Assembly (NCBI GenBank): GCA_002372815.1
Contig: DFIR01000003.1
Span: forward strand, 9,995-73,994
Direction of reading: 5' to 3'
DNA length: 64,000 bases
Origin: Lachnospiraceae bacterium UBA3692
GTDB taxonomy: Bacteria > Bacillota > Clostridia > Lachnospirales > Lachnospiraceae
Made by a program: the position numbers and the translations under genes. How positions within the stretch are numbered: the stretch's first letter is position 1; each line of letters begins with the position of its first letter. Positions 56,139 through 63,953 of this stretch are shown here, in pieces. The notes under the pieces were generated by a model. It saw nothing but the letters and a program-made list of their open reading frames with translations. It did no database searches and was not told the origin of the DNA.

Positions 56139-57527
56139 ATGGCGAAAAAGAGTAAACAGACAAAGAGTCTTTCATCAGAAGAGAAGCTAGCACAGGCGCT
56201 GGTACCAGAAAGCGAGCAACCGTATAAGGTGCCGGAGAATTGGTGTTGGGTGGAATTGTCAATATTAGTAGACTTATTCAATGGGGACAGAGGAACCAAC
56301 TATCCATCAAAGAAGGATTATGTTAATGCCGGTATACCATTTATTAATGCGGGAGCAATTCAGGGGGGAAGACTTGATCCTTCTGAATTCAATTATATTA
56401 CTCGAGAGAAGTTTGATTTGCTGAGATCTGGAAAGATTCTTAAAAATGATATCCTATATTGTTTACGAGGATCACTAGGAAAGACAGCAATTGTTGATTT
56501 TACGGAGGAAGGAGCAATTTCATCCTCCCTCTGTATACTAAGAGTAGGCCAAGGAATATTGGTAAAGTATTTATATTATTTGATGAATTCTGAAGTTATT
56601 GAGAGGCAGCAAGATCAAGCTGAAAATGGATCCGCTCAACCCAATCTATCAGCAGCAAGTGTACTGCTATATAAAACGCCGCTCCCGCCCCTCCCCGAGC
56701 AGCGGCGCATCGTCGATCGTATTGAAAGCCTGTTTGCCAAATTGGATGAGGCGAAAGAAAAAGCACAGGCGGTTGTGGATGGATTCGAAGACAGGAAGGC
56801 AGCGATCCTGCATAAGGCGTTTACGGGGGAACTGACGGAGGAGTGGAGGAAGGAGCATGGACTCGATATGAACTCGTGGGTTTCCACCACATCCTCAAGT
56901 TTGTTTGAGTATGTTACAAGTGGCTCACGTGGATGGGCTAAGTACTATAACGATGAAGGAGCAGTATTTATCCGTATGGGTAATCTCGACCATGGAACCA
57001 TTGAGCTTGATCTGACCGATATCCAATACGTGAGATTACCTGATAAAACAGAAGGCCAACGTAGCTTGATCAGAAAAGGAGATATACTAATCTCTATTAC
57101 TGCAGATGTTGGCATGGTTGGGTTAGTTCGTGATATTGATTTTGAAGGGTATATTAACCAGCATGTAGCACTTGCGAGACCTGTGCATAAAGAAAGCGCA
57201 GAGTTTATCGCTTGGTATCTTGTTTCGGATAAAGGTCTTACCCAATTTCAAAAAAGGCAAAGGGGTGCTACAAAAGTAGGCTTGGGCTTAGATGATATTC
57301 GTAATCTATCTCTTAGCATTCCATACAAAAATGAACAGAACGAAATCTTACGTATTCTTAAACAATTAATCAGTGAAGAGACCATTGCTAAGGATATTGC
57401 TGAACAGGTCATTATTGAGGTGGACACTATGAAGAAGTCCATTCTCGCTCGAGCCTTCCGTGGCGAGCTGGGAACAAACGATCCTGCTGATGAGAGTGCG
57501 GAAGAACTATTGAAGCGAATACTGTAG
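56139..57527 (+). CDS. hsdS: Type I specificity subunit, second copy
   Basis: Protein of 462 residues, colinear with the first hsdS and in the same orientation. The opening PESEQPYKVPENWCW, spacer LPEQRRIVDRIESLFAKLDE and tail ARAFRGELGTNDPADESAEE match copy one, but the target domains (about 40-180 and 250-405) are unrelated to it in sequence. Both copies are intact, so the host may use either HsdS or a mixture, giving two or more DNA specificities. The ATG at 56139 aligns with copy one; alternatives at 56127 and 56133 exist and the ribosome site is weak. Confidence 0.92.
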   Translation: MAKKSKQTKSLSSEEKLAQALVPESEQPYKVPENWCWVELSILVDLFNGDRGTNYPSKKDYVNAGIPFINAGAIQGGRLDPSEFNYITREKFDLLRSGKILKNDILYCLRGSLGKTAIVDFTEEGAISSSLCILRVGQGILVKYLYYLMNSEVIERQQDQAENGSAQPNLSAASVLLYKTPLPPLPEQRRIVDRIESLFAKLDEAKEKAQAVVDGFEDRKAAILHKAFTGELTEEWRKEHGLDMNSWVSTTSSSLFEYVTSGSRGWAKYYNDEGAVFIRMGNLDHGTIELDLTDIQYVRLPDKTEGQRSLIRKGDILISITADVGMVGLVRDIDFEGYINQHVALARPVHKESAEFIAWYLVSDKGLTQFQKRQRGATKVGLGLDDIRNLSLSIPYKNEQNEILRILKQLISEETIAKDIAEQVIIEVDTMKKSILARAFRGELGTNDPADESAEELLKRIL

Positions 57528-57633
57528 TATAGAGAGAAATGAAGAAAAGAAGCAAAATACAGATTCCTTTTCTGATGGGCTTTGAGCGAACGATAACTGT
57601 AAAGGACATAATAGCATCTACAAGGAGGCAAAA

Positions 57634-58344
57634 ATGGCAGAGAGCATCAAGTATGAAATCATCCAAACAATAGGTGTTTTGTCCCAAAGGGCCAGTGGAT
57701 GGTCAAAAGAGCTTAACCTTATTTCATGGAACGACGGAAGGCCCAAGTATGACATTCGTGATTGGAGCCCGGATCATAAGAAGATGAGGGAGGGCGTATC
57801 ATTAACAAAAAAGGAGCTTGCTGCCCTGGCTGAGCTAATTCAAAAAAAGCCGCGGCGTGCAGCAAAGAAAGCAACCGAAAAGCCTTTATCCGTTAAGAAA
57901 GAAGAGCGCCCTGAAACAACAGTCGTCACAATGAAAGCGTTATCCATTCACGCTCCCTATGCTATGGCTATCGTAACTGGAGAAAAAACGGTCGAATGCC
58001 GTAGCTGGAAGACCGACTATAGGGGCGATATTCTGATCTGCAGTTCGTCAAAGAAATACAAAGGAACAATCCCCGGTCATGCTCTTGGCGTGGTGACGCT
58101 TAAAGATATTGTTCCGTTTCAGGCACAGCATCTTAGGGGGGCTATGATGGATGACTATTATCCAGATGACTATGCTTGGATACTGACTAATCCCAGACTG
58201 ATCAAACCGTTCCCTGTAAAAGGGAAGCTACATCTGTGGCCGTGTGAGCATGCAATCGAGTTTCTTCCTGTGCCAAAGAATGAACAGGAAGATGAGGAAC
58301 TTGGAAGGATCTACTGGGATCCGATTATATATAACGGGAGATGA
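57634..58344 (+). CDS. PC4-like DNA-binding plus ASCH-domain fusion
   Basis: Protein of 236 residues. Residues ~5-70 match the YdbC/PC4-like single-strand DNA-binding fold (GVLSQRASGWSKELNLISW, PKYDIRDWSPDHKKMREGV). After a Lys/Ala-rich linker (about 72-92) an ASCH domain starts at MKALSIHAPYAMAIVTGEKT and continues with VECRSWKTDYRGDILICSS and HALGVVTLKDI. ASCH domains bind RNA or modified nucleotides, so this may recognise altered nucleic acid. It lies 106 nt after the second hsdS. I do not know this pairing from other systems. Confidence 0.8.
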   Translation: MAESIKYEIIQTIGVLSQRASGWSKELNLISWNDGRPKYDIRDWSPDHKKMREGVSLTKKELAALAELIQKKPRRAAKKATEKPLSVKKEERPETTVVTMKALSIHAPYAMAIVTGEKTVECRSWKTDYRGDILICSSSKKYKGTIPGHALGVVTLKDIVPFQAQHLRGAMMDDYYPDDYAWILTNPRLIKPFPVKGKLHLWPCEHAIEFLPVPKNEQEDEELGRIYWDPIIYNGR

Positions 58345-58345
58345 C

Positions 58346-58528
58346 GTGAAAGATAATAGTTTAACTGCATGGTCCGCTCTCACATATGAGGAGAAAAACC
58401 GTGTCCTCTTCCAGCAGCAGAAGAAAACGCTCGATCTGTTCCTGGAGCGGAGAGCCATTTCACAGGAGCAGCATGATAAGAGCCTGCATGACCTGACGGA
58501 AAAGATTGTACGGAGAACGAAAAGGTGA
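58346..58528 (+). CDS. SHOCT-like miniprotein
   Basis: Protein of 60 residues starting at GTG, one nucleotide after the previous stop. The C-terminal half LDLFLERRAISQEQHDKSLH looks like a SHOCT motif (short C-terminal oligomerisation domain). The start is supported by gggag 5 nt upstream. It is followed 6 nt later by the lipoprotein gene. A damaged copy of its 3' half lies after the lipoprotein gene (60672-60758). Confidence 0.6.
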   Translation: MKDNSLTAWSALTYEEKNRVLFQQQKKTLDLFLERRAISQEQHDKSLHDLTEKIVRRTKR

Positions 58529-58534
58529 GAAAGG

Positions 58535-60556
58535 ATGAAAAATGTTAAAATCGCTATAGCTCTGATCCTTTTAGTTCTGCTTTGCGCATGCTCTTCTACA
58601 CCTGACCAGATTACTAAGTACTTGGACCTCGGAGAGAAATACCTGGTCGAGATGAACTATGAAGAAGCCCTGGTAGCTTTTGAAAAAGTAATCGAATTGG
58701 ATCCGAAGAATTTTGAGGCTTACGAAGGTGTTGCGAGTGTATACGAGGGATGGAATGATTTTGCCAAAGCGGCAGAGACGCTGAAGGAAGGAATGGGAGC
58801 CTCTCTAGGAACGAACGCCCCATCACAGGAGCAAAGGCAGAAGCTGCTCTCGTGGTATGACAGACTTGCCCGGGAAGCTCTTGAAAATGGAGACGAGGAT
58901 GCTGCCATGAGCTGCTATTCCCTGGTCCTGGAACTTGATCCCGGCAACCCAGGAGCGTCTGAAAAAATCGAAGAATATCAGCGAAGAAAAAATGAAGAAA
59001 CCGGCGTAGCTAAAGAGACGGACTCTTCTGCTCCGGCGAATATTCTCTCATTAGGGGGAGGACACACTGCAGTAGTTAAGTCAGATAAAAGCTTGTGGAC
59101 GTGGGGATCGAATGACTATGGCCAACTGGGGGATGGAACTACTGAAGATCATCTTTACCCTATAAAGACGTTAAATGATGTACAGGCCGTATCATTGGGT
59201 ACATATCACAGCGCAGTCATAAAAACAGACGGCAGCCTTTGGATGTGGGGTGTCAATTATGACGGCCAACTGGGGGACGGGACCATTGACTATCAACTGA
59301 ACCCTATTAAAATCCTTGATGATGTTCAATCTGTATCATTGGGCGCATGGCATAGTGCCGCCATCAAAACAGACGGCAGTCTTTGGATGTGGGGATCAAA
59401 TTCTGACGGTCAACTGGGGGATGGAACAAATGAAAGTAGGTTCACCCCTACTAAAATCATGGATGATGTCCAAGCCGTATCATTAGGCCCATATTACAGT
59501 GCCGCTATCAAAACAGACGGCAGCCTGTGGATGTGGGGATCAAATTATCATAGTGAATTGGGTAATAATTCAAAACAAAGTTTGAATGAACCTGTAAAAA
59601 TCCTGGATAATGTTCGATCCGTTTCATTGGGTGATGCTCACACTGCTGCAATAAAGAAGGATGGAAGCCTGTGGATGTGGGGAAATAATGAAAGTGGCCA
59701 GCTTGGCAATGGAACAGACGAGTTACAAGCGGAACCTGTAAAGATCCTGGATGATGTTCGATCCGTTTCATTAGGTAGTTCTCACAGTGCTGCATTAAAG
59801 AAGGATGGGAGTCTTTGGATATGGGGAGAAAATTTTTATGGTGAACAAGGTTATACTACGTCATCTGAATACGTTGACACTCCGGTAAAGCTTCTCGATG
59901 ATGTCCAAGCCGTATCATTAGGCCCATATTACAGTGCCGCTATCAAAACAGACGGCAGCCTGTGGATGTGGGGTGAAAACTATTATGGTCAACTTGGAAT
60001 CGGTACGACTACTGATCAATGGGAGCCGAAGTATATTTTGAACATAGACAGCGAAAAGGAACCGGATGTTCTTAAAGATATAACAGGGCATTCGTTAATT
60101 TATGCGGGCGGATCAGGTGCTTGGAATACAACTGTTACATTCGAAGAAGACGGATTATTTACCGGACGTTATTACGATTGGTCTGATGGAGAAGGAAAGC
60201 GCGGTGATGGTTATCCAAATGGTACAGAGGAGTTATGTGAGTTCAGCGGCCGCTTTATAATAGATGAAAAAGTGGATGACTACACTTATGTTATGAAGCT
60301 CGATTATTTAAATATTGATGGGCCTAAGGAAGAACGCTTTGAAGATGGCCTTAGAATAATCCCTAGTTCTCCTTACGGGATCGAAGAGAGCAAAACATTT
60401 ATTCTATTTCTGCCGGGGTGTTTAGTGGATAATCTACCCCAGAGTTATGTGGATTGGGTTGGAGTACCTTTAGGATGGTATGATCCTCCGGAAACATTGC
60501 CATTTTACGGGCTATACAACGTTGAAATCGAGAGGGGGTTCTGGTCTACGAATTAA
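58535..60556 (+). CDS. Lipoprotein with TPR and RCC1-like propeller repeats
   Basis: Protein of 673 residues. The signal peptide ends in a lipobox LCAC (lipidated Cys C19), so it is anchored on the outer face of the membrane. Residues ~25-150 form TPR-like helices (NYEEALVAFEKVIELDPKNFEA, ENGDEDAAMSCYSLVLELDP pattern). Residues ~170-510 hold about seven RCC1-type repeats (GSLWMWGSNxxGQLGxG), predicted to make a beta-propeller. A non-repetitive C-terminal domain follows. The repeats are also near-identical at the DNA level. Role unknown; a protein-binding surface receptor is an inference. Confidence 0.87.
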   Translation: MKNVKIAIALILLVLLCACSSTPDQITKYLDLGEKYLVEMNYEEALVAFEKVIELDPKNFEAYEGVASVYEGWNDFAKAAETLKEGMGASLGTNAPSQEQRQKLLSWYDRLAREALENGDEDAAMSCYSLVLELDPGNPGASEKIEEYQRRKNEETGVAKETDSSAPANILSLGGGHTAVVKSDKSLWTWGSNDYGQLGDGTTEDHLYPIKTLNDVQAVSLGTYHSAVIKTDGSLWMWGVNYDGQLGDGTIDYQLNPIKILDDVQSVSLGAWHSAAIKTDGSLWMWGSNSDGQLGDGTNESRFTPTKIMDDVQAVSLGPYYSAAIKTDGSLWMWGSNYHSELGNNSKQSLNEPVKILDNVRSVSLGDAHTAAIKKDGSLWMWGNNESGQLGNGTDELQAEPVKILDDVRSVSLGSSHSAALKKDGSLWIWGENFYGEQGYTTSSEYVDTPVKLLDDVQAVSLGPYYSAAIKTDGSLWMWGENYYGQLGIGTTTDQWEPKYILNIDSEKEPDVLKDITGHSLIYAGGSGAWNTTVTFEEDGLFTGRYYDWSDGEGKRGDGYPNGTEELCEFSGRFIIDEKVDDYTYVMKLDYLNIDGPKEERFEDGLRIIPSSPYGIEESKTFILFLPGCLVDNLPQSYVDWVGVPLGWYDPPETLPFYGLYNVEIERGFWSTN

Positions 60557-60671
60557 AATAATTAAACCATCGTAATGAATTACTATAGACAGGTATAGGT
60601 TATATCCTCTAGAGGTAATTCCATAGGAGTTACTCTAGTGGTGAGAAGAGCGGTACTATGCTACTTCAACC

Positions 60672-60758
60672 GATTTGTTCTTGGAGAGAAGAGCCATCTC
60701 ACAGGAGCAACATGACAAGAGTCTGCATGACCTCATCGAAAAGATGGCAATAGAATAG
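60672..60758 (+). pseudogene. Truncated copy of the SHOCT-like miniprotein
   Basis: 60671-60750 is about 85 percent identical to 58432-58509, and its frame reads DLFLERRAISQEQHDKSLHD then LIEKMAIE and stop. No start codon or ribosome site is attached upstream, so it looks like the 3' remnant of a duplicated gene. The rest of the gap 60557-60806 has a short inverted repeat near 60608-60645 (cctctagagg region) and nothing else recognisable. Confidence 0.75.
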
Positions 60759-60806
60759 TACATATTAACGACATCCCATTACAACATACAGAGGAACGCT
60801 GAAGTC

Positions 60807-61880
60807 ATGAAAAACCAATATGTCTGTGATATAGGAGATTATGGAAAATATGGTCTGCTGCGTTTCCTTGCGCAGCACGGGTTCCGGATCGGCGTTAACT
60901 GGTATCTGACTGATAATGACGGTTCCTCTGACGGAAATAAAACGGCGTATCTGGAGAAGGACTCCGAAAGAAACTATGATCCGGTTGTCTACGATAGCTT
61001 AAGGGCAATTGCAGAACGCTCCGGACAAATGGATCGAACGGTTCAAATGATACAGGAAGCGGGATTAATTCCGAATGCCATATTTTTCGATAAGCCGCTG
61101 AATACTGATCAGACAAGCCCGATGAAGAGAGCCTGGAATCGTCGGTCATGGTTTGAATACAGCAAGAGATCTTTCCGCACTGTTGATCTAGTGTTCGCAG
61201 ATCCAGATAACGGAATCACATACAAAAAGTCATCACGGAACAAAAGCAGTGAAAAGTATGTTCTTCCGGAAGAAGTCGCCCAGTACTACTACGGTGGAAA
61301 AGATGTAGTCTTTTATTGTCACCGGGGGAGAAGAGCCAAAGACGAATGGGAACAGACCAAGGCCCAGATCAAAGAGCATGTTTGCGACGCGGATCTTTTT
61401 GTACTCACCTTTCATAGAGGAGTCCAGCGCTCATATATCTTTGTAGTGCACCCGGAACATGCTGAGCGGTACGAGTCAATGCTGACGGAGTTTATTGCTG
61501 ATACCTCCTGGGGGAAGGACGGTGCGTTTACTCGAGAGGATGTGATAGAGTACCACACAACGTCTACACCGGATATTTGTAGGAGATGGGCGATCCTGAA
61601 CTATTTTCAGAAAGCGTATCCGTCAAAGGCGGAGAAAGAGAAGATCCTAAGGAAGATGACAAACGCGCAGATCGATGAGCTGATTGACGCGTGCTCCAAC
61701 GTCCAAGGTAAGATTTTCTACAGTTCATTTAAAAAAAGGCATTCAGGCTTTGAGGCGCCGACAATCGGAACCGTCTTACCAAAGGGAACAACATTCGTGA
61801 AGAATGCGGATGGAAGGATTAGTGTAGTCCTTCCGGCGAGCAAGGATGAAATTGAAACGACAAAGAACGAAAGACGTTAA
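60807..61880 (+). CDS. Conserved protein of unknown function (KNQY...DYGKYGLLR type)
   Basis: Protein of 357 residues, soluble, no signal peptide. It begins MKNQYVCDIGDYGKYGLLRF, a start I associate with a family of uncharacterised bacterial proteins. FADPDNGITY near 131-140 recalls a DPPY-type catalytic loop of DNA/RNA methyltransferases, but no clear SAM-binding motif I was found, so no enzyme call is made. The last ~50 residues (SGFEAPTIGTVLPKGTTF) look like a separate small domain. It lies alone between the miniprotein remnant and the XRE regulator. Confidence 0.7.
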   Translation: MKNQYVCDIGDYGKYGLLRFLAQHGFRIGVNWYLTDNDGSSDGNKTAYLEKDSERNYDPVVYDSLRAIAERSGQMDRTVQMIQEAGLIPNAIFFDKPLNTDQTSPMKRAWNRRSWFEYSKRSFRTVDLVFADPDNGITYKKSSRNKSSEKYVLPEEVAQYYYGGKDVVFYCHRGRRAKDEWEQTKAQIKEHVCDADLFVLTFHRGVQRSYIFVVHPEHAERYESMLTEFIADTSWGKDGAFTREDVIEYHTTSTPDICRRWAILNYFQKAYPSKAEKEKILRKMTNAQIDELIDACSNVQGKIFYSSFKKRHSGFEAPTIGTVLPKGTTFVKNADGRISVVLPASKDEIETTKNERR

Positions 61881-61912
61881 CAGCTAGGGCTCCGAATGCC
61901 TATTATAAAAAT

Positions 61913-61994
61913 CGAAAATATGTTCGATTTCCGTCTTGCCAAATAGAACGACAGGTGTTACAGTAAAGTTACGAAAGTACAGAACAAACGTTCG
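61913..61994 (+). promoter_or_regulatory. Two LexA (SOS)-like boxes and an inverted repeat before the XRE-ImmA pair
   Basis: CGAAAATATGTTCG at 61913-61926 and AGAACAAACGTTCG at 61981-61994 each fit the Firmicute SOS box CGAACrnryGTTyC at 12 of 14 positions. The second has the full GAAC-N4-GTTC core. An inverted repeat (cttgccaaatagaacg 61935-61950 with cgttcgattttggcaag 61989-62005) overlaps the second box and could serve the XRE protein. Confidence 0.55.
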
Positions 61995-62073
61995 ATTTTG
62001 GCAAGGCGGTTTACTTTACCCTCATATACCCAAAACTGGACGAATCTGCGTAACAACGGAAAGAAGGTGGACC

Positions 62074-62463
62074 ATGCAGGAGAAGAACATGCGGTACGGA
62101 CAGTTCCTGAGGTCGAAGCGGATCGCTGACCGGAGGGAGCTGACCCTGAAGGACATCGCGGAGGAGCTGGGCGTTTCCGTCAGCTTTGTAAGTGATGTGG
62201 AGCAGGGACGCCGGAAGCCCTATGACGAGGAGAAGACACAGAAGCTGATCGCCTTCCTGGATCTCACGGAGGAAGACGTCGCGCTGATGTATGACCTCGC
62301 AGCCAGGGAGAACAGCCGGATCCCCAGGGACCTGGAGGACACCATGATGTACTCGGAGGCAGGGGAGATGGCAAGGTACGCCCTGCGGATGACAAAGAAG
62401 GGCGTTGTAAACGACGACGACTGGAAAGACTTCATCAGGTATATCAAGACAAAGGAGAAGTGA
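62074..62463 (+). CDS. XRE-family (Cro/C1-type) transcriptional regulator
   Basis: Protein of 129 residues. An HTH_3 domain spans about 8-70: YGQFLRSKRIADRRELTLKD, then EELGVSVSFVSDVEQGRRKP as the turn and recognition helix. The C-terminal ~50 residues are acidic and helical. The ATG at 62074 has aggtgg just upstream; a longer frame to 61936 would read through the operator region. With the next gene it forms the ImmR/ImmA type of switch used by ICEs and phages. Confidence 0.9.
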   Translation: MQEKNMRYGQFLRSKRIADRRELTLKDIAEELGVSVSFVSDVEQGRRKPYDEEKTQKLIAFLDLTEEDVALMYDLAARENSRIPRDLEDTMMYSEAGEMARYALRMTKKGVVNDDDWKDFIRYIKTKEK

Positions 62464-62467
62464 GAAG

Positions 62468-63298
62468 ATGATTGAATTCGTCTGCCCCAACAGGAAGTAT
62501 GACGGCACGCCGGTCGTCACGGACCTCGAGGTCATGGCCTACGCGGAGGCGCAGATCAGGGATTATAATCCGGAACTTCTGAAGGTTCCGGGGAAGCTGA
62601 ACTTCATGCACTTTGTGGAGTCCTATCTGGAGGCTCCTGTGGATGTGCAGGACATCCGGTTCGTGGTTCCCGGCGCGGAGATCAGCGGCGTGACTGTCTT
62701 TAAGGATGCCATGATCACGGTCATGGAAAACGGCGCCAGGGTAGAGAAGGAGTTCGCTGCCGGCACGATCATTATCGACCAGGGCGTGATCACCAGGGAT
62801 GACAGTTACACGGCCTTTACCACATGCCATGAGGCGGGACACTACTGCATGCACTATCCGTTTTTCTGCGGCCAGGATGTGATTGCGGCCAGGAGCGGGA
62901 GACGCGGGAACTTCATGGACAAGGTCATGTGCCGCAGCACGGTGATCGGAGCGGATAAGCACGAGAACCGGAAGTGGACGGACCAGGACTTCATGGAACA
63001 CCAGGCGAATGTATACGGAGCCGCGCTTCTTATGCCGAGGCAGTCCTTCGTTCCTTTTGTGCAGGAGCTCAACAGGAAGGCAGGCCATCCTGACGGGATT
63101 TTTATCCGCCCTCACCTCGATCCCTACTACCGGCTCCGGCACTGGTTTATCGATCTCAAGAGGATCGGAGAGACGATCGCGGAGACATACGGTGTTTCGG
63201 ACGCGGCAGCTTTCGTCCACATGAAGAGGTGCGGCCTCATCAGCCCGGTGGATCCGAAGGAGGGCACGATCTACATCCGGAGAGGGATCGCGGTCTGA
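62468..63298 (+). CDS. ImmA/IrrE-family metallopeptidase
   Basis: Protein of 276 residues with the zinc motif HEAGH (H121, E122, H125) in TTCHEAGHYCMH, and a C-terminal extension. Family members cut the partner XRE repressor after DNA damage and release an integrative element or phage operon. The preceding regulator (4 nt upstream) is the likely substrate. Codon use is closer to the host than that of the AT-rich genes at 46-62 kb. The target operon may be downstream of the window. Confidence 0.9.
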   Translation: MIEFVCPNRKYDGTPVVTDLEVMAYAEAQIRDYNPELLKVPGKLNFMHFVESYLEAPVDVQDIRFVVPGAEISGVTVFKDAMITVMENGARVEKEFAAGTIIIDQGVITRDDSYTAFTTCHEAGHYCMHYPFFCGQDVIAARSGRRGNFMDKVMCRSTVIGADKHENRKWTDQDFMEHQANVYGAALLMPRQSFVPFVQELNRKAGHPDGIFIRPHLDPYYRLRHWFIDLKRIGETIAETYGVSDAAAFVHMKRCGLISPVDPKEGTIYIRRGIAV

Positions 63299-63574
63299 AT
63301 GGCTTATCAGGAAGGAGACAGGGCTTATATCATTGAGAACAATCTGCGTGTCACGCCGGTGAGCATCGCCAAAAGAAGCGGAGACTTCTATACAGTGGCG
63401 CTTTCCCATCATTGCTGGATCACTGTCAGGGAGAGCAGGCTGTACCGCACGGAGGAAGAGGCGAAGGCGAATGTAGGCATCGTTGTGATACCGAAGAAGG
63501 AGGAGCCGGAGATCGATCCGGGATATAAGTCCCCATACACATATGACAATCACAGGAGCCCTTATGGGATATGA
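63299..63574 (+). CDS. Small protein of unknown function behind immA
   Basis: Protein of 91 residues. The N-terminal half reads like a small beta-barrel (GDRAYIIENNLRVTPVSIAK, FYTVALSHHCWITVRESRLY), the rest is charged and proline-rich. The ATG follows the immA stop directly, so it is translated with that gene. Not recognised; it may be part of the same mobile-element control operon. Confidence 0.75.
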   Translation: MAYQEGDRAYIIENNLRVTPVSIAKRSGDFYTVALSHHCWITVRESRLYRTEEEAKANVGIVVIPKKEEPEIDPGYKSPYTYDNHRSPYGI

Positions 63575-63595
63575 CAGGAAAGGGAAGAAGGATAA

Positions 63596-63787
63596 GTGGC
63601 GGTCACGGAGGAGAAGGCAGAGGCCATCACTGTAAAATGCCCCTGCTGTAAACAGCGCCTGTTCGATATGAGCACAAGTACGGACGGGTTCATCAGTATA
63701 AAATGTGCCAAGTGCAACACGGTCGTCTCCGTGAAAATGCACCATAAGAGTTTTCGATCAAGACGACGGAGAGCCCCGCAGGAATAA
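63596..63787 (+). CDS. Com-like zinc-finger miniprotein
   Basis: Protein of 63 residues starting at GTG with gggaagaagg 4 nt upstream. It has CPCCKQRLFD near 15-24 and IKCAKCNTVVSV near 35-46, the two CxxC knuckles of the phage Mu Com-type family, which regulate translation of a downstream modification gene in Mu. The C-terminus is basic (RSRRRRAPQE), suited to nucleic-acid binding. What it controls would lie beyond the window. Confidence 0.75.
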   Translation: MAVTEEKAEAITVKCPCCKQRLFDMSTSTDGFISIKCAKCNTVVSVKMHHKSFRSRRRRAPQE

Positions 63788-63900
63788 GTCCTGTGCTCCG
63801 GGCTGATGGGCCATGGGTCTTCCCAGGCAGTTCCAGCCCGTATTATCCGTACCAGGGCAAGCTACCGAGCAACGGATCCGATATACCGAGATACCAAATA

Positions 63901-63953
63901 GCCGGAGTTGTCTTCACACCCGCAGTGGGTGTGTAGGCAGCTCCGGCTTTTTT
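63901..63953 (+). terminator. Strong terminator after the Com-like gene
   Basis: gccggag at 63901-63907 pairs with ctccggc at 63941-63947, with an inner arm cttcacaccc/tgggtgtgt, followed by a six-T run. The interval 63788-63900 has no frame of note and holds only weak short repeats. Confidence 0.85.

Noticed and set aside
54699..57527. Invertible hsdS shufflon
   Set aside because: Both copies are in the same orientation, shared blocks are direct not inverted, and no recombinase gene is present.
60807..61880. DNA methyltransferase call for the KNQY-type protein
   Set aside because: Only a DPDNG loop is suggestive; no glycine-rich SAM-binding motif was found.
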